64,000 bases of DNA, taken from positions 155,440-219,439 of the forward strand of contig NZ_KV788371.1 in assembly GCF_001807265.1 (NCBI RefSeq), written 5' to 3'. This stretch comes from Corynebacterium sp. HMSC05H05 (GTDB lineage Bacteria > Actinomycetota > Actinomycetes > Mycobacteriales > Mycobacteriaceae). Under the pieces are notes generated by a model. The model saw only the letters and a program-made list of their open reading frames with translations. It ran no database searches and was not told where the DNA came from. The position numbers and the translations under genes were made by a program. This document shows positions 8,122 to 14,216 of this stretch, one piece after another. Numbering within the stretch: position 1 is the stretch's first letter; every line of letters begins with the position of its first letter.

Positions 8122-10430
8122 AGCTTCTCCATGGGCACACCGCCAATCGTCATCAGGCGGACGGTGCCCGAGGAGCCGAAGTCAATCGTCACCGTCTCGC
8201 GCACACCGGATCCCTCAACTGCCATCACAGTGCCGAGCCCGTACTTGGCGTGGTTGACCCGGTCGCCCACCGCCAGGTTGAGGTTCTTGTGCACTTTGGC
8301 ACCGGACCCGCCCCGGCGAGAGCGGGCAGGAGGACGGGAACGAGTGGGAGCACCCCACGCGTCAGAACTGAATGAGCGCTCCGGCTCCAACCTGCGCCAG
8401 TCGATGAGGTCCTCCGGGACCTCTGCGAGGAAGCGGCTGGCGGGGTTGGTCACCGGAGAGCCCCAGGAAGCGCGCAGAATCGCGCGGGTGAGGTAGAGCT
8501 GCTCCTTGGCGCGGGTGATACCCACGTACGCCAAGCGGCGCTCCTCGGCAAGCTCCGCTGGATCCCCCAACGCGCGCAGGTGCGGGAACTGCCCGTCCTC
8601 CCAGCCGGTGACGAACACCACCGGAAACTCGAGGCCCTTCGCCGTGTGCAACGTCATCAGCGTGACCACGCCTTGCTCGTGCTCCGGCAGCTGGTCCGCG
8701 TCCGCCACCAGGGAGACCTTCTCCAAGAACGCCTGCAGGGATCCCGGCGCGGGCTCGCCTTCCTGCATCACCTCGTTGAGCTCCGCGTCCGTCATGTACG
8801 CCACCTGGTTGGCGGCCTCCGAGGAAAACTCGCGGGCCACAGAGACCAGCTCGTTGAGGTTGTCCAAGCGCGCGCCGTCCTGCGGATCGTTCGACGCCTC
8901 CAGCTCTGCGCGGTAGCCCGTGTCGTCCAACACGCGGGTGATCAGCGCGCCCAGGTCCGGCATGCCCGTGACTTCGTTGCGCATCGCCGGCATGTCGTCG
9001 CGGATCTGGCGGATCATCTCCACAAAGCGTGTGATCGAGTTGGTGGCGGCTTTGGCCAGCATGTCGACGTTGCCGGAGGTGGCGTCGACAAGCGACCGCC
9101 CAAAGCTCTGGTTGTTGTTCTCCGCGTGCAGCGCCACCATCGCCTGCGCCTTGTCGCCGATGCCGCGCTTGGGCACGTTGACGATGCGGCGCATGCTCAC
9201 CGTGTCGTCCGGGTTCTCCAGGACCTTCAGGTAGGCGACGATGTCGCGGATCTCGCGGCGTTCGTAGAAGCGCGTGCCGCCGACGACCTTGTACGGGATG
9301 CCGGAGCGGATGAAGATGTCCTCGAGCGCACGCGAGGCGTTGTTGGTGCGGTACATCACCGCCATGTCCGAGTACGGCACTCCCCTGTCTGCCAGGGTGT
9401 CAATCTCGGAGGCGATGAAGCGCGCCTCGTCGTGCTCGTTATCCGCGACGTAGCCGATGATCTTCTCGCCGGAGCCCTGGTCCGTCCACAACTTCTTCGG
9501 GCGGCGACCCTCGTTCTGCGCGATCACCGCGTTCGCCGCGCCCAGGATGTTCTGCGTGGAGCGGTAATTCTGCTCCAGCAAGATCGTGGTGGCGCTCGGG
9601 TAGTCGCGCTCGAACTCCTCGATGTTGCGGATGGTCGCGCCGCGGAAGGCGTAAATGGACTGGTCCGAATCGCCCACCACCGCAAGCTCCGGCGCGTCCG
9701 GCCCGTCGCCGACGAGGGTGTGGATGAGCTCGTACTGGGCGTGGTTGGTGTCCTGGTACTCGTCCACCAGAACATGACGGAAACGGCGGCGGTAATAGTC
9801 CGTGACCTGAGGATGTTCTTTGAAGATGCGCACGACCTCACCGATGAGGTCGTCGAAATCCAAGGCGTTGGACTGGCGCAGGCGGCGCTGATACTCCACG
9901 TACACCTTGGCCACAGTGGTCTCAAACGGGTTGTGGGTGCGCTCCGAATTCGCGAGCGCCTCCTCGGGGCCGATCAGCTCGTTTTTCAGGTTCGAGATCC
10001 CGTTGGCCAGGGTGCGCGGCGTGAACTTCTTCAGATCCAGGTTGAAGTCCTTGGCAATCATGCCCAAAAGGCGGCGCGAATCATCCGAGTCGTAGATGGT
10101 GAAGTTGGTGTTCAGCCTCGGCACCAGCTGGGCCTGCTGGCGCAGGATGCGCACGCACACGGAGTGGAACGTGGCCACCCACATCCGCTCCGCCTCAGGG
10201 CCTACCAGCTGGCCCACGCGCTCCTTCATCTCCGCGGCCGCCTTGTTGGTGAAGGTGATGGCCAAGATCTGCCACGGCGCCACACCGCGGTTGTGCAGCA
10301 GGTAGGCAATACGGCGGGTGAGCACCGCTGTCTTGCCGGAACCCGCGCCCGCAACGATGAGCAGCGGACTGCCCTCATGGATGACGGCGGCCTGCTGCTG
10401 CGGATTCAAACCCAGGGTCAGATCAGTCAT
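8118..10430 (-). CDS. pcrA: UvrD/PcrA-type ATP-dependent 3'-5' DNA helicase
   Basis: 770 aa from ATG 10430 (MTDLTLGLNPQQ), chosen because the conserved Q-motif NPQQQAAV follows immediately; the frame stays open for 34 codons upstream without conserved sequence. Superfamily 1A motifs: Walker A AGAGSGKT (residues 27-34), motif II VDEYQDTNHAQYEL, VVGDSDQSIYAFRGA, EQNYRS and VTLMTLHTAKGLEFPVVF, then VGITRAKEQLYLT. The C-terminus ends in a Tudor-like domain (VGDRVNHAKYGLGTVMAVEG), the RNA-polymerase-binding module of PcrA. It acts in DNA repair and clears replication and transcription conflicts. Divergent from chorismate mutase. Confidence 0.96.
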   Translation of the reverse strand: MTDLTLGLNPQQQAAVIHEGSPLLIVAGAGSGKTAVLTRRIAYLLHNRGVAPWQILAITFTNKAAAEMKERVGQLVGPEAERMWVATFHSVCVRILRQQAQLVPRLNTNFTIYDSDDSRRLLGMIAKDFNLDLKKFTPRTLANGISNLKNELIGPEEALANSERTHNPFETTVAKVYVEYQRRLRQSNALDFDDLIGEVVRIFKEHPQVTDYYRRRFRHVLVDEYQDTNHAQYELIHTLVGDGPDAPELAVVGDSDQSIYAFRGATIRNIEEFERDYPSATTILLEQNYRSTQNILGAANAVIAQNEGRRPKKLWTDQGSGEKIIGYVADNEHDEARFIASEIDTLADRGVPYSDMAVMYRTNNASRALEDIFIRSGIPYKVVGGTRFYERREIRDIVAYLKVLENPDDTVSMRRIVNVPKRGIGDKAQAMVALHAENNNQSFGRSLVDATSGNVDMLAKAATNSITRFVEMIRQIRDDMPAMRNEVTGMPDLGALITRVLDDTGYRAELEASNDPQDGARLDNLNELVSVAREFSSEAANQVAYMTDAELNEVMQEGEPAPGSLQAFLEKVSLVADADQLPEHEQGVVTLMTLHTAKGLEFPVVFVTGWEDGQFPHLRALGDPAELAEERRLAYVGITRAKEQLYLTRAILRASWGSPVTNPASRFLAEVPEDLIDWRRLEPERSFSSDAWGAPTRSRPPARSRRGGSGAKVHKNLNLAVGDRVNHAKYGLGTVMAVEGSGVRETVTIDFGSSGTVRLMTIGGVPMEKL

Positions 10431-10497
10431 GGCCGTAACTGTACTAACGCCTCCGACACGACCCGCGCGGGTGTTCGAACTGGCATAATGGTCAGCC

Positions 10498-10791
10498 ATG
10501 AGCGAGCTTGAAATCCGCATGCCTTCCGGCACAGACGACCCACTCTCGGACGCGGAGATTCAGGCGTACCGCAAAGAGATCGACCGGCTCGACCGCGTGA
10601 TCCTCGACGCGGTGAAACGCCGCAGCGAGATCTCCAGCGCCATCGGCAAAACCCGCATGGGCTCCGGCGGCACCCGCCTTGTTCATACGCGCGAGGTGGC
10701 CATTATCAACCAGTTCCGCGACGAGCTGGGCGAGGAAGGCCCCGGCCTGGCGCAGATCCTGCTGCGTCTCGGCCGCGGCAAGCTGGGTTAG
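10498..10791 (+). CDS. csm: Chorismate mutase, short AroQ type
   Basis: 97 aa, the length of the small all-helical actinobacterial chorismate mutases that convert chorismate to prephenate for Phe and Tyr synthesis. Conserved features are AYRKEIDRLDRVILDAVKRRSEIS with the active-site Arg, IGKTRM with the conserved Lys, and REVAIINQFRDELGEEG. Enzymes of this subclass are weakly active alone and are activated by binding DAHP synthase. A -10-like CATAAT lies about 15 bp before ATG 10498, so transcript starts close to the gene. The gene next to pcrA is conserved in Corynebacterium. Confidence 0.92.
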   Translation: MSELEIRMPSGTDDPLSDAEIQAYRKEIDRLDRVILDAVKRRSEISSAIGKTRMGSGGTRLVHTREVAIINQFRDELGEEGPGLAQILLRLGRGKLG

Positions 10792-10801
10792 TCCTGCTGC
10801 G

Positions 10802-11143
10802 CTAGTCCTGCTCGAGCGAGTCGAGCACGACCTCGAACTCCAGTAGGTCCGCGGACTGGGAGACCGGCTTGCGGGGCTTGTCCGCCTCGGTTCCCTCGCC
10901 GGAGCGGTCCGACTGCCCGTGCCCGGCGCGGCCCACGCCCTCCCACCAGGCCGTGTAGGACTCCTCGTCCGCCCAGCGGGTGACCACGAAGTAACGGTCC
11001 TCGCCCTTGACCGGGCGCAGCAGCTGGAAGCCCTCGAAGCCGGGGTGGCCGTCGATGGAGTGCTTGCGGGCGGCGAACCGGCGCTCCAGCTCCTCGCCGG
11101 CGCCTTCGGGGACAGTGATCGCGTTGATTTTCACAATTGCCAT
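10802..11143 (-). CDS. mhuD: MhuD-like heme-degrading monooxygenase
   Basis: 113 aa with an antibiotic-biosynthesis-monooxygenase (dimeric alpha+beta barrel) fold. The start VKINAITVPEGAGEELERRF and the segments PGFEGFQLLRPVKGEDRYFVVTRW and LLEFEVVLD closely match mycobacterial MhuD, and all three MhuD active-site residues fall at the same numbers: Asn7, Trp66 and His75. It should therefore cleave heme to release iron in the cytosol. A hydrophilic insert of about 15 residues follows His75. The first codons of the gene coincide with one copy of the 30-bp repeat bounding the islet to the right, so the gene start served as the integration site and was kept intact. Confidence 0.85.
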   Translation of the reverse strand: MAIVKINAITVPEGAGEELERRFAARKHSIDGHPGFEGFQLLRPVKGEDRYFVVTRWADEESYTAWWEGVGRAGHGQSDRSGEGTEADKPRKPVSQSADLLEFEVVLDSLEQD

Positions 11144-11150
11144 GGGCGCC
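11121..11150. repeat. Left copy of 30-bp direct repeat (attL/attB-like)
   Basis: Identical to 14084-14113. It contains the ATG and first eight codons of mhuD (on the minus strand) plus seven bases upstream, including CAATTGCCATGGGCGCC at its right end. Sequence diverges at once on both sides (GATC|repeat|CAGT here, AGG|repeat|ATTA at the right copy). Confidence 0.85.
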
Positions 11151-11374
11151 CAGTGTACGTGACCTGGTCCGTAGGGTTGACCTGCATGTTCTTTTGTCCG
11201 GCGTGGACGGGTTGACCGGCTAAGCCGGCAAGGCCGGGGGTGGATGCGGAATTATCTGCGGGATCGCGGAGCCCACAAACACAAAAAGCCCCCAACACTG
11301 GCGCATAGCCAAGATGGGGTCAGTGCCCGACAGTGGGACGCTTCCATGAGGGGCGACTGCCAGGGTGCGCGTAC

Positions 11375-11401
11375 GTTTACTCGAAACCGTTTCAAGTAAA
11401 C
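11375..11401. promoter_or_regulatory. 27-bp near-perfect palindrome, operator-like
   Basis: GTTTACT at 11375-11381 mirrors AGTAAAC at 11395-11401, and the centre GAAAC-C-GTTTC (11383-11393) is symmetric; only one base pair (11382/11394, C against A) breaks the symmetry. GAAACCGTTTC resembles LacI-family operators, but the extended arms are unusual. The surroundings 11151-11436 hold no gene that I can support. Confidence 0.55.
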
Positions 11402-11436
11402 ATGTTTGCGCAGGCCACACTAGAAACCTGGCGTCT

Positions 11437-11793
11437 CTAGTAGCAGCTATGTCGGCGGGCTCCGTGCCCTCGGCGGGGACTCGATAAGCGACTGCCACGC
11501 CTCCCCGTTCGGGGCGAGTGGTGGGTCCGTCCGCTCGAGCGGGTGCGGAATCGGACACGCTCCGAGATCGCTTCTTCTCGCACGGATGCGAATACGTCAT
11601 CGAAGGTGACAGGAAAAATTTTCAATACTGCGCCGATGTAGCGGCCTGTCGCCTCCTTGCCCGGTTCGATCCATCGGCTGGCTGTGGATGGTGTGACCCC
11701 AAGCTTTTCAGCTAGGCGGAGCACGGTCCCTAGCTCTCTGAGTTGCTGGTCTACCTATTCGTGGCGGACGCGGGTTCTGTGAATGGTGGCCAT
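11437..11793 (-). pseudogene. Broken HTH regulator with in-frame amber codon and garbled C-terminus
   Basis: Read leftward from ATG 11793 the frame gives MATIHRTRVRHE, then TAG, then VDQQLRELGTVLRLAEKLG and a clear helix-turn-helix (VTPSTASRWI) followed by ATGRYIGAVLKIFPVTFDDVF. This is the typical build of small HTH regulators of actinobacterial phages and mobile elements. The amber codon sits where the pattern suggests a Leu codon. After REEAISER the protein becomes Arg/Ser-rich and unlike any domain, which points to a frameshift before the stop at 11437. Translation could only restart at GTG 11724, after the break. Divergent from the HTH gene at 11944. Confidence 0.6.
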
Positions 11794-11898
11794 TTAACCT
11801 CCCCCATCTGCCGTAATTCCACTGCTGAAATCCAACTTTGCCGCGTCGCAACTCACAATGCGCATAATTTTCCTATCCGCAAGTTAGTTTTGTTTTGC

Positions 11899-11929
11899 TG
11901 CAATGCATTGCAGATTTGCAGGTATGCAA
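11899..11929. promoter_or_regulatory. Twin TTGCA-type operators before the HTH-DUF3800 pair
   Basis: A perfect 14-bp palindrome TGCAATGCATTGCA (11899-11912) is followed by TTGCA-GGTA-TGCAA (11916-11929). Both are built from TTGCA/TGCAA half-sites and lie 15 bp before ATG 11944, between two divergent regulator genes. This is the layout of an autoregulated phage-type control region. Confidence 0.55.
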
Positions 11930-11943
11930 CTAGGGTTATTGGC

Positions 11944-12462
11944 ATGGAAGAAACAAACTGGTGGCAATACCTCAGCAAGCTGATGGGAAACGACACCCCA
12001 ACCGTCGCCGCACGAAAAGCTGAAATCAGCGCGTCAAACTTCACACGGTGGAAGCGCGGCGCCCGCGCTGACCCGGATTCCGTAGTCAAGATCGCTCGCA
12101 CCTACAACGGCTGCGTCCTAGAGGCACTCGTGGCCGCGGAATTCATCACCCCGGAAGAAGCCGGCAGAGGAAGGGGCACCGTCGATGCTGAGCTGCGACA
12201 CGCGTTGAAGACTGTTCAGTTACACGGCGCCGAGATGGGCACAATCGCAAGCGAGATGCACCGCGAGCTCGAGCGAGTGAAGGGGCTCCCTGCGGAAAAC
12301 GACGAGCTCGTCGCGAATCGTTCGGACAAGGGCGGTCGTGTCGACGCGGGTTCCTACGATGGCACAGTCAAAGATTTCGACTGGTCGCAGCCACACGCTG
12401 CCGACTCCTCCATCAACGAGCAAGAGGAGCGAGAGAAACGAGGTGAATACCCCATTGACTAA
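11944..12462 (+). CDS. HTH regulator of a mobile element
   Basis: 172 aa. I chose ATG 11944 (MEETNWW), since the open frame upstream is non-conserved leader. An N-terminal helix-turn-helix (residues about 15-60: PTVAARKAEISASNFTRWKRGARADPDSVVKIARTY region) is followed by a helical segment (ALVAAEFITPEEAG) and a charged, mostly disordered C-terminal half. It resembles repressor-like proteins of corynebacterial prophages and islets. No SD is obvious; TTGCA operators lie immediately upstream, suggesting autoregulation. The 3' end overlaps the DUF3800 gene by 20 nt, so the two are co-translated and probably work together. Confidence 0.75.
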   Translation: MEETNWWQYLSKLMGNDTPTVAARKAEISASNFTRWKRGARADPDSVVKIARTYNGCVLEALVAAEFITPEEAGRGRGTVDAELRHALKTVQLHGAEMGTIASEMHRELERVKGLPAENDELVANRSDKGGRVDAGSYDGTVKDFDWSQPHAADSSINEQEEREKRGEYPID

Positions 12463-13123
12463 ACGCATCTACCTCTACGCAGACGAAACTGGAAACCTCG
12501 ACTACACAGGCTCTCCCAACCCCAACGGAGGCGGAGCCTCAACCTACTTCGGATTCGGCACAGCTACCTTCACAACAGAAAACCACGGCGAGGACCTCCT
12601 TGGAGGACTCCACCTAAGAGCACAACTCGCCCAGGAAGAAGTGAAGCTCACAAAAGGTTTTCACGCCTGCGACGACTCAAATAGAACTAGAAGCGACATG
12701 TTCGCCGAAATCAGGCGGCAACAGCCACGCTTCGACACAACATTCCTCTACAAAGCCAACGCGTACCCCAACGTTAAAAGCGCCGGCCCAATGCGCTTAT
12801 ACAAAATGGCCTGGTACCTACACCTGAAAGAAATAGCCCTGCGGGTCTCCGAACCTGATGATGAGCTGTTCGTAATCGTGGCAGAGTTCGGCACTAAAAG
12901 GGTTCGGAAAACTGCTTACGAAGCAGTACACGAGGTGTGCGAGCAAATAGACAGGAATATCACTCTCTGCGTTTGGACCGCGCCTTCATCTTGGGGCCTA
13001 CAGGTCGCTGATTATGGTCTTTGGGCCGTGCAAAGACACTTAGAGGGGAAGAAATGTACTTGGTTCGACCCCTGCATAAAGCCTAACTTGGCCAGCCTAT
13101 TCACCCCTTGGGGCCGACCGTAG
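12443..13123 (+). CDS. DUF3800 protein, RNase-H-like fold predicted
   Basis: 226 aa from GTG 12443 (VNTPLTKRIYLYADETGN). The N-terminal YLYADETGNLDY with its Asp-Glu pair, the middle LYKANAYPNVKSAGPMRLYK part and the C-terminal GLQVADYGLWAVQRH are the landmarks of DUF3800, a widespread family predicted to have an RNase-H-like fold and often found in mobile and accessory DNA; its biochemical activity is not established. The start overlaps the upstream HTH gene by 20 nt, making a two-gene unit. Codon use is AT-richer than core genes, in line with horizontal transfer. It is the only other intact gene in the islet. Confidence 0.75.
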   Translation: MNTPLTKRIYLYADETGNLDYTGSPNPNGGGASTYFGFGTATFTTENHGEDLLGGLHLRAQLAQEEVKLTKGFHACDDSNRTRSDMFAEIRRQQPRFDTTFLYKANAYPNVKSAGPMRLYKMAWYLHLKEIALRVSEPDDELFVIVAEFGTKRVRKTAYEAVHEVCEQIDRNITLCVWTAPSSWGLQVADYGLWAVQRHLEGKKCTWFDPCIKPNLASLFTPWGRP

Positions 13124-13130
13124 ACGCACT

Positions 13131-13194
13131 GAAACCGGCTATCTCACCTATCAGGGTGAGAAGTCCGCCCCCTGGGGGACTTATCGCCGGTTTC
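13131..13194. other. Three-way-junction secondary structure after DUF3800 gene
   Basis: Closing stem GAAACCGGC (13131-13139) with GCCGGTTTC (13186-13194), 9 perfect bp. Inside are two hairpins: CTCACC (13143-13148) with GGTGAG (13155-13160), and AAGTCC plus CCC (13161-13170, one bulged G) with GGG plus GGACTT (13174-13182). It begins 8 nt after the DUF3800 stop and has no T tract, so it is not a standard terminator. It could be a structured 3' UTR, a small RNA or a DNA element. Confidence 0.5.
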
Positions 13195-13226
13195 ACGTTC
13201 AGCATATCCCGAGAGTTGACTTTTAA

Positions 13227-13610
13227 CAACGTACGGACATTAATGATCGAAGCTCGATACAATCTGCTGAGGGCCGGGTCTACCAAATCCGGTGGCATCG
13301 TGGCGAGCCGGAAGTCTCGTGGATACCGGGGCAGAACGCAACCACTGTGCAGGTTAGCATGGATGCTGTCACTACACTGCGCGTGCTTGTACATGAGCTT
13401 GGGCACGCCGCGCACGGAGACCCCCGGCCACCAGCCGCGCTACGAAGCGCGTGCAGACCGCTTCACCGCTCGGGCACTTATCTCCCTGTCGAGTACACCC
13501 TGGCCGAGCGCACCTACGGCGCCCCCGCTCGCTTCACATCCGAGCTCTGCGTCACCGTCCACATGATCCGCACCTGGCGCGCCATGCATCAGACCAAAAC
13601 TCCAGCGTAA
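13227..13610 (+). pseudogene. Frameshifted ImmA/IrrE-like metallopeptidase remnant
   Basis: One frame encodes RVYQIRWHRGEPEVSWIPGQ and then LRVLVHELGHAAHGD, with the HExxH zinc motif of ImmA/IrrE (DUF955) proteases. Just after HGD the conserved sequence shifts to another frame (PGHQPRYEARADRFTARALIS), then returns to the first frame for EYTLAERTYGAPARF and VHMIRTWRAMH before the stop at 13608-13610. Two frameshifts therefore break the gene, and no ATG or GTG opens the first frame after the stop at 13224. ImmA-type proteins cleave repressors of mobile elements, so this was probably the partner of an HTH regulator in the islet. Confidence 0.65.
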
Positions 13611-13636
13611 TCGCAGCACCATCTCAGTGTCCATGA

Positions 13637-13679
13637 GACAATAAACCCCCGCCAGCCCCACAGGCTGGCTGTCATTGTC
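13637..13679. other. Nested hairpin between ImmA remnant and membrane-protein remnant
   Basis: Outer stem GACAAT (13637-13642) with ATTGTC (13674-13679) and inner stem GCCAGCC (13651-13657) with GGCTGGC (13663-13669). No T tract follows on the plus strand. It may be a terminator relic. Confidence 0.35.
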
Positions 13680-13713
13680 CCCCGTCCACACCACCGTGGG
13701 CCTAATCCTAGGC

Positions 13714-13971
13714 ATGAGAAACGCGTTCCCCGGTTCCGACAACCAGCAGCCCCAGAACCTCTACGCTGCACCTCAGCAGCGCGCGCAGCAGCCGGTCGCC
13801 CCGGCACAGACCGAATAGAAAAAGAAGGGTGGCTGCATGAGGTGGGGAGCAGCAGCACTCGGCCTCCTGATCATCATCGGCCTTGCCGGTTCCTGTGGCG
13901 GTGCAGGATGCGGCTGCGGTGCTGGGGCATTCGGTGCAGACGATGCTGGCCACCTACACGCATGTGATTGA
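13714..13971 (+). pseudogene. Small membrane-protein gene split by amber codon, fused to integrase DNA
   Basis: ATG 13714 opens a Gln/Pro-rich N-terminus (NQQPQNLYAAPQQRAQQP) that stops at TAG 13816-13818. The same frame continues with KKKGGC, then a hydrophobic helix (WGAAALGLLIIIGLAGSCGG). Proline/glutamine-rich tail, KKKGGC and one helix is a familiar build of actinobacterial membrane proteins, so the amber codon most likely splits one gene. After SCGG the frame runs through integrase DNA and ends at 13969-13971. A shorter product from ATG 13837 is conceivable. Confidence 0.5.
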
Positions 13972-14044
13972 GGGGGCTTTGGATCGTGTGCATGCTGGGA
14001 TGCGGGATTATTGCGGGATCGCCGGTGTTGGAGGTTGTGCCTGA
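13886..14044 (+). pseudogene. 3' fragment of tyrosine-type integrase
   Basis: Frame 2 reads PVPVAVQDAAAVLGHSVQT, then MLATYTHVIEGALDRVHAG and ends with TGA 14042-14044. LGHS is box II of tyrosine recombinases, and TYTHV carries the nucleophilic Tyr. The catalytic Arg, Lys and HxxR boxes are missing, so only about the last 52 codons remain, joined upstream to the small membrane-protein remnant. It sits 39 bp from the right 30-bp repeat, as expected for the integrase that made the insertion. Confidence 0.7.
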
Positions 14045-14083
14045 TGTGGGGTGAGCTGCGTGTTTGCCCCGTTTTGGGGTAGG

Positions 14084-14113
14084 GCGTTGATTTTCACAAT
14101 TGCCATGGGCGCC
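14084..14113. repeat. Right copy of 30-bp direct repeat (attR-like)
   Basis: Identical to 11121-11150, in the same orientation. It lies about 100 bp before the pgi start and just after the integrase fragment. Here the included ATG-like mhuD start (on the minus strand) leads nowhere, so this copy is the duplicated end. Confidence 0.85.
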
Positions 14114-14216
14114 ATTATCCACACTCCCCCGCTCCGCGGACGCACGCTGCGCGTTTTGGCTACCGTTGATCAAGGACAACCCAACCGCGAACTGGACTGC
14201 CACTTGGGAGGCTGAC

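Larger units (their letters stand above)
11121..14113. mobile_element. Decayed integrative islet flanked by 30-bp direct repeats (att-like)
   Basis: Perfect 30-bp direct repeats at 11121-11150 and 14084-14113 bound 2.93 kb of lower-GC DNA placed between mhuD and pgi. Inside are an HTH-DUF3800 gene pair, remnants of an HTH regulator, an ImmA/IrrE protein and a membrane protein, and, beside the right repeat, the 3' end of a tyrosine integrase. That is the layout of a site-specific integrated element with the integrase next to one attachment site. Without it, mhuD and pgi would be direct neighbours. Since only about 50 integrase codons remain, the element looks immobile. Confidence 0.8.

Noticed and set aside
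10471..10478. GTTCGAAC before chorismate mutase as a LexA box
   Set aside because: The 8-bp palindrome lacks the 4-nt spacer of the actinobacterial SOS box TCGAAC-N4-GTTCGA.
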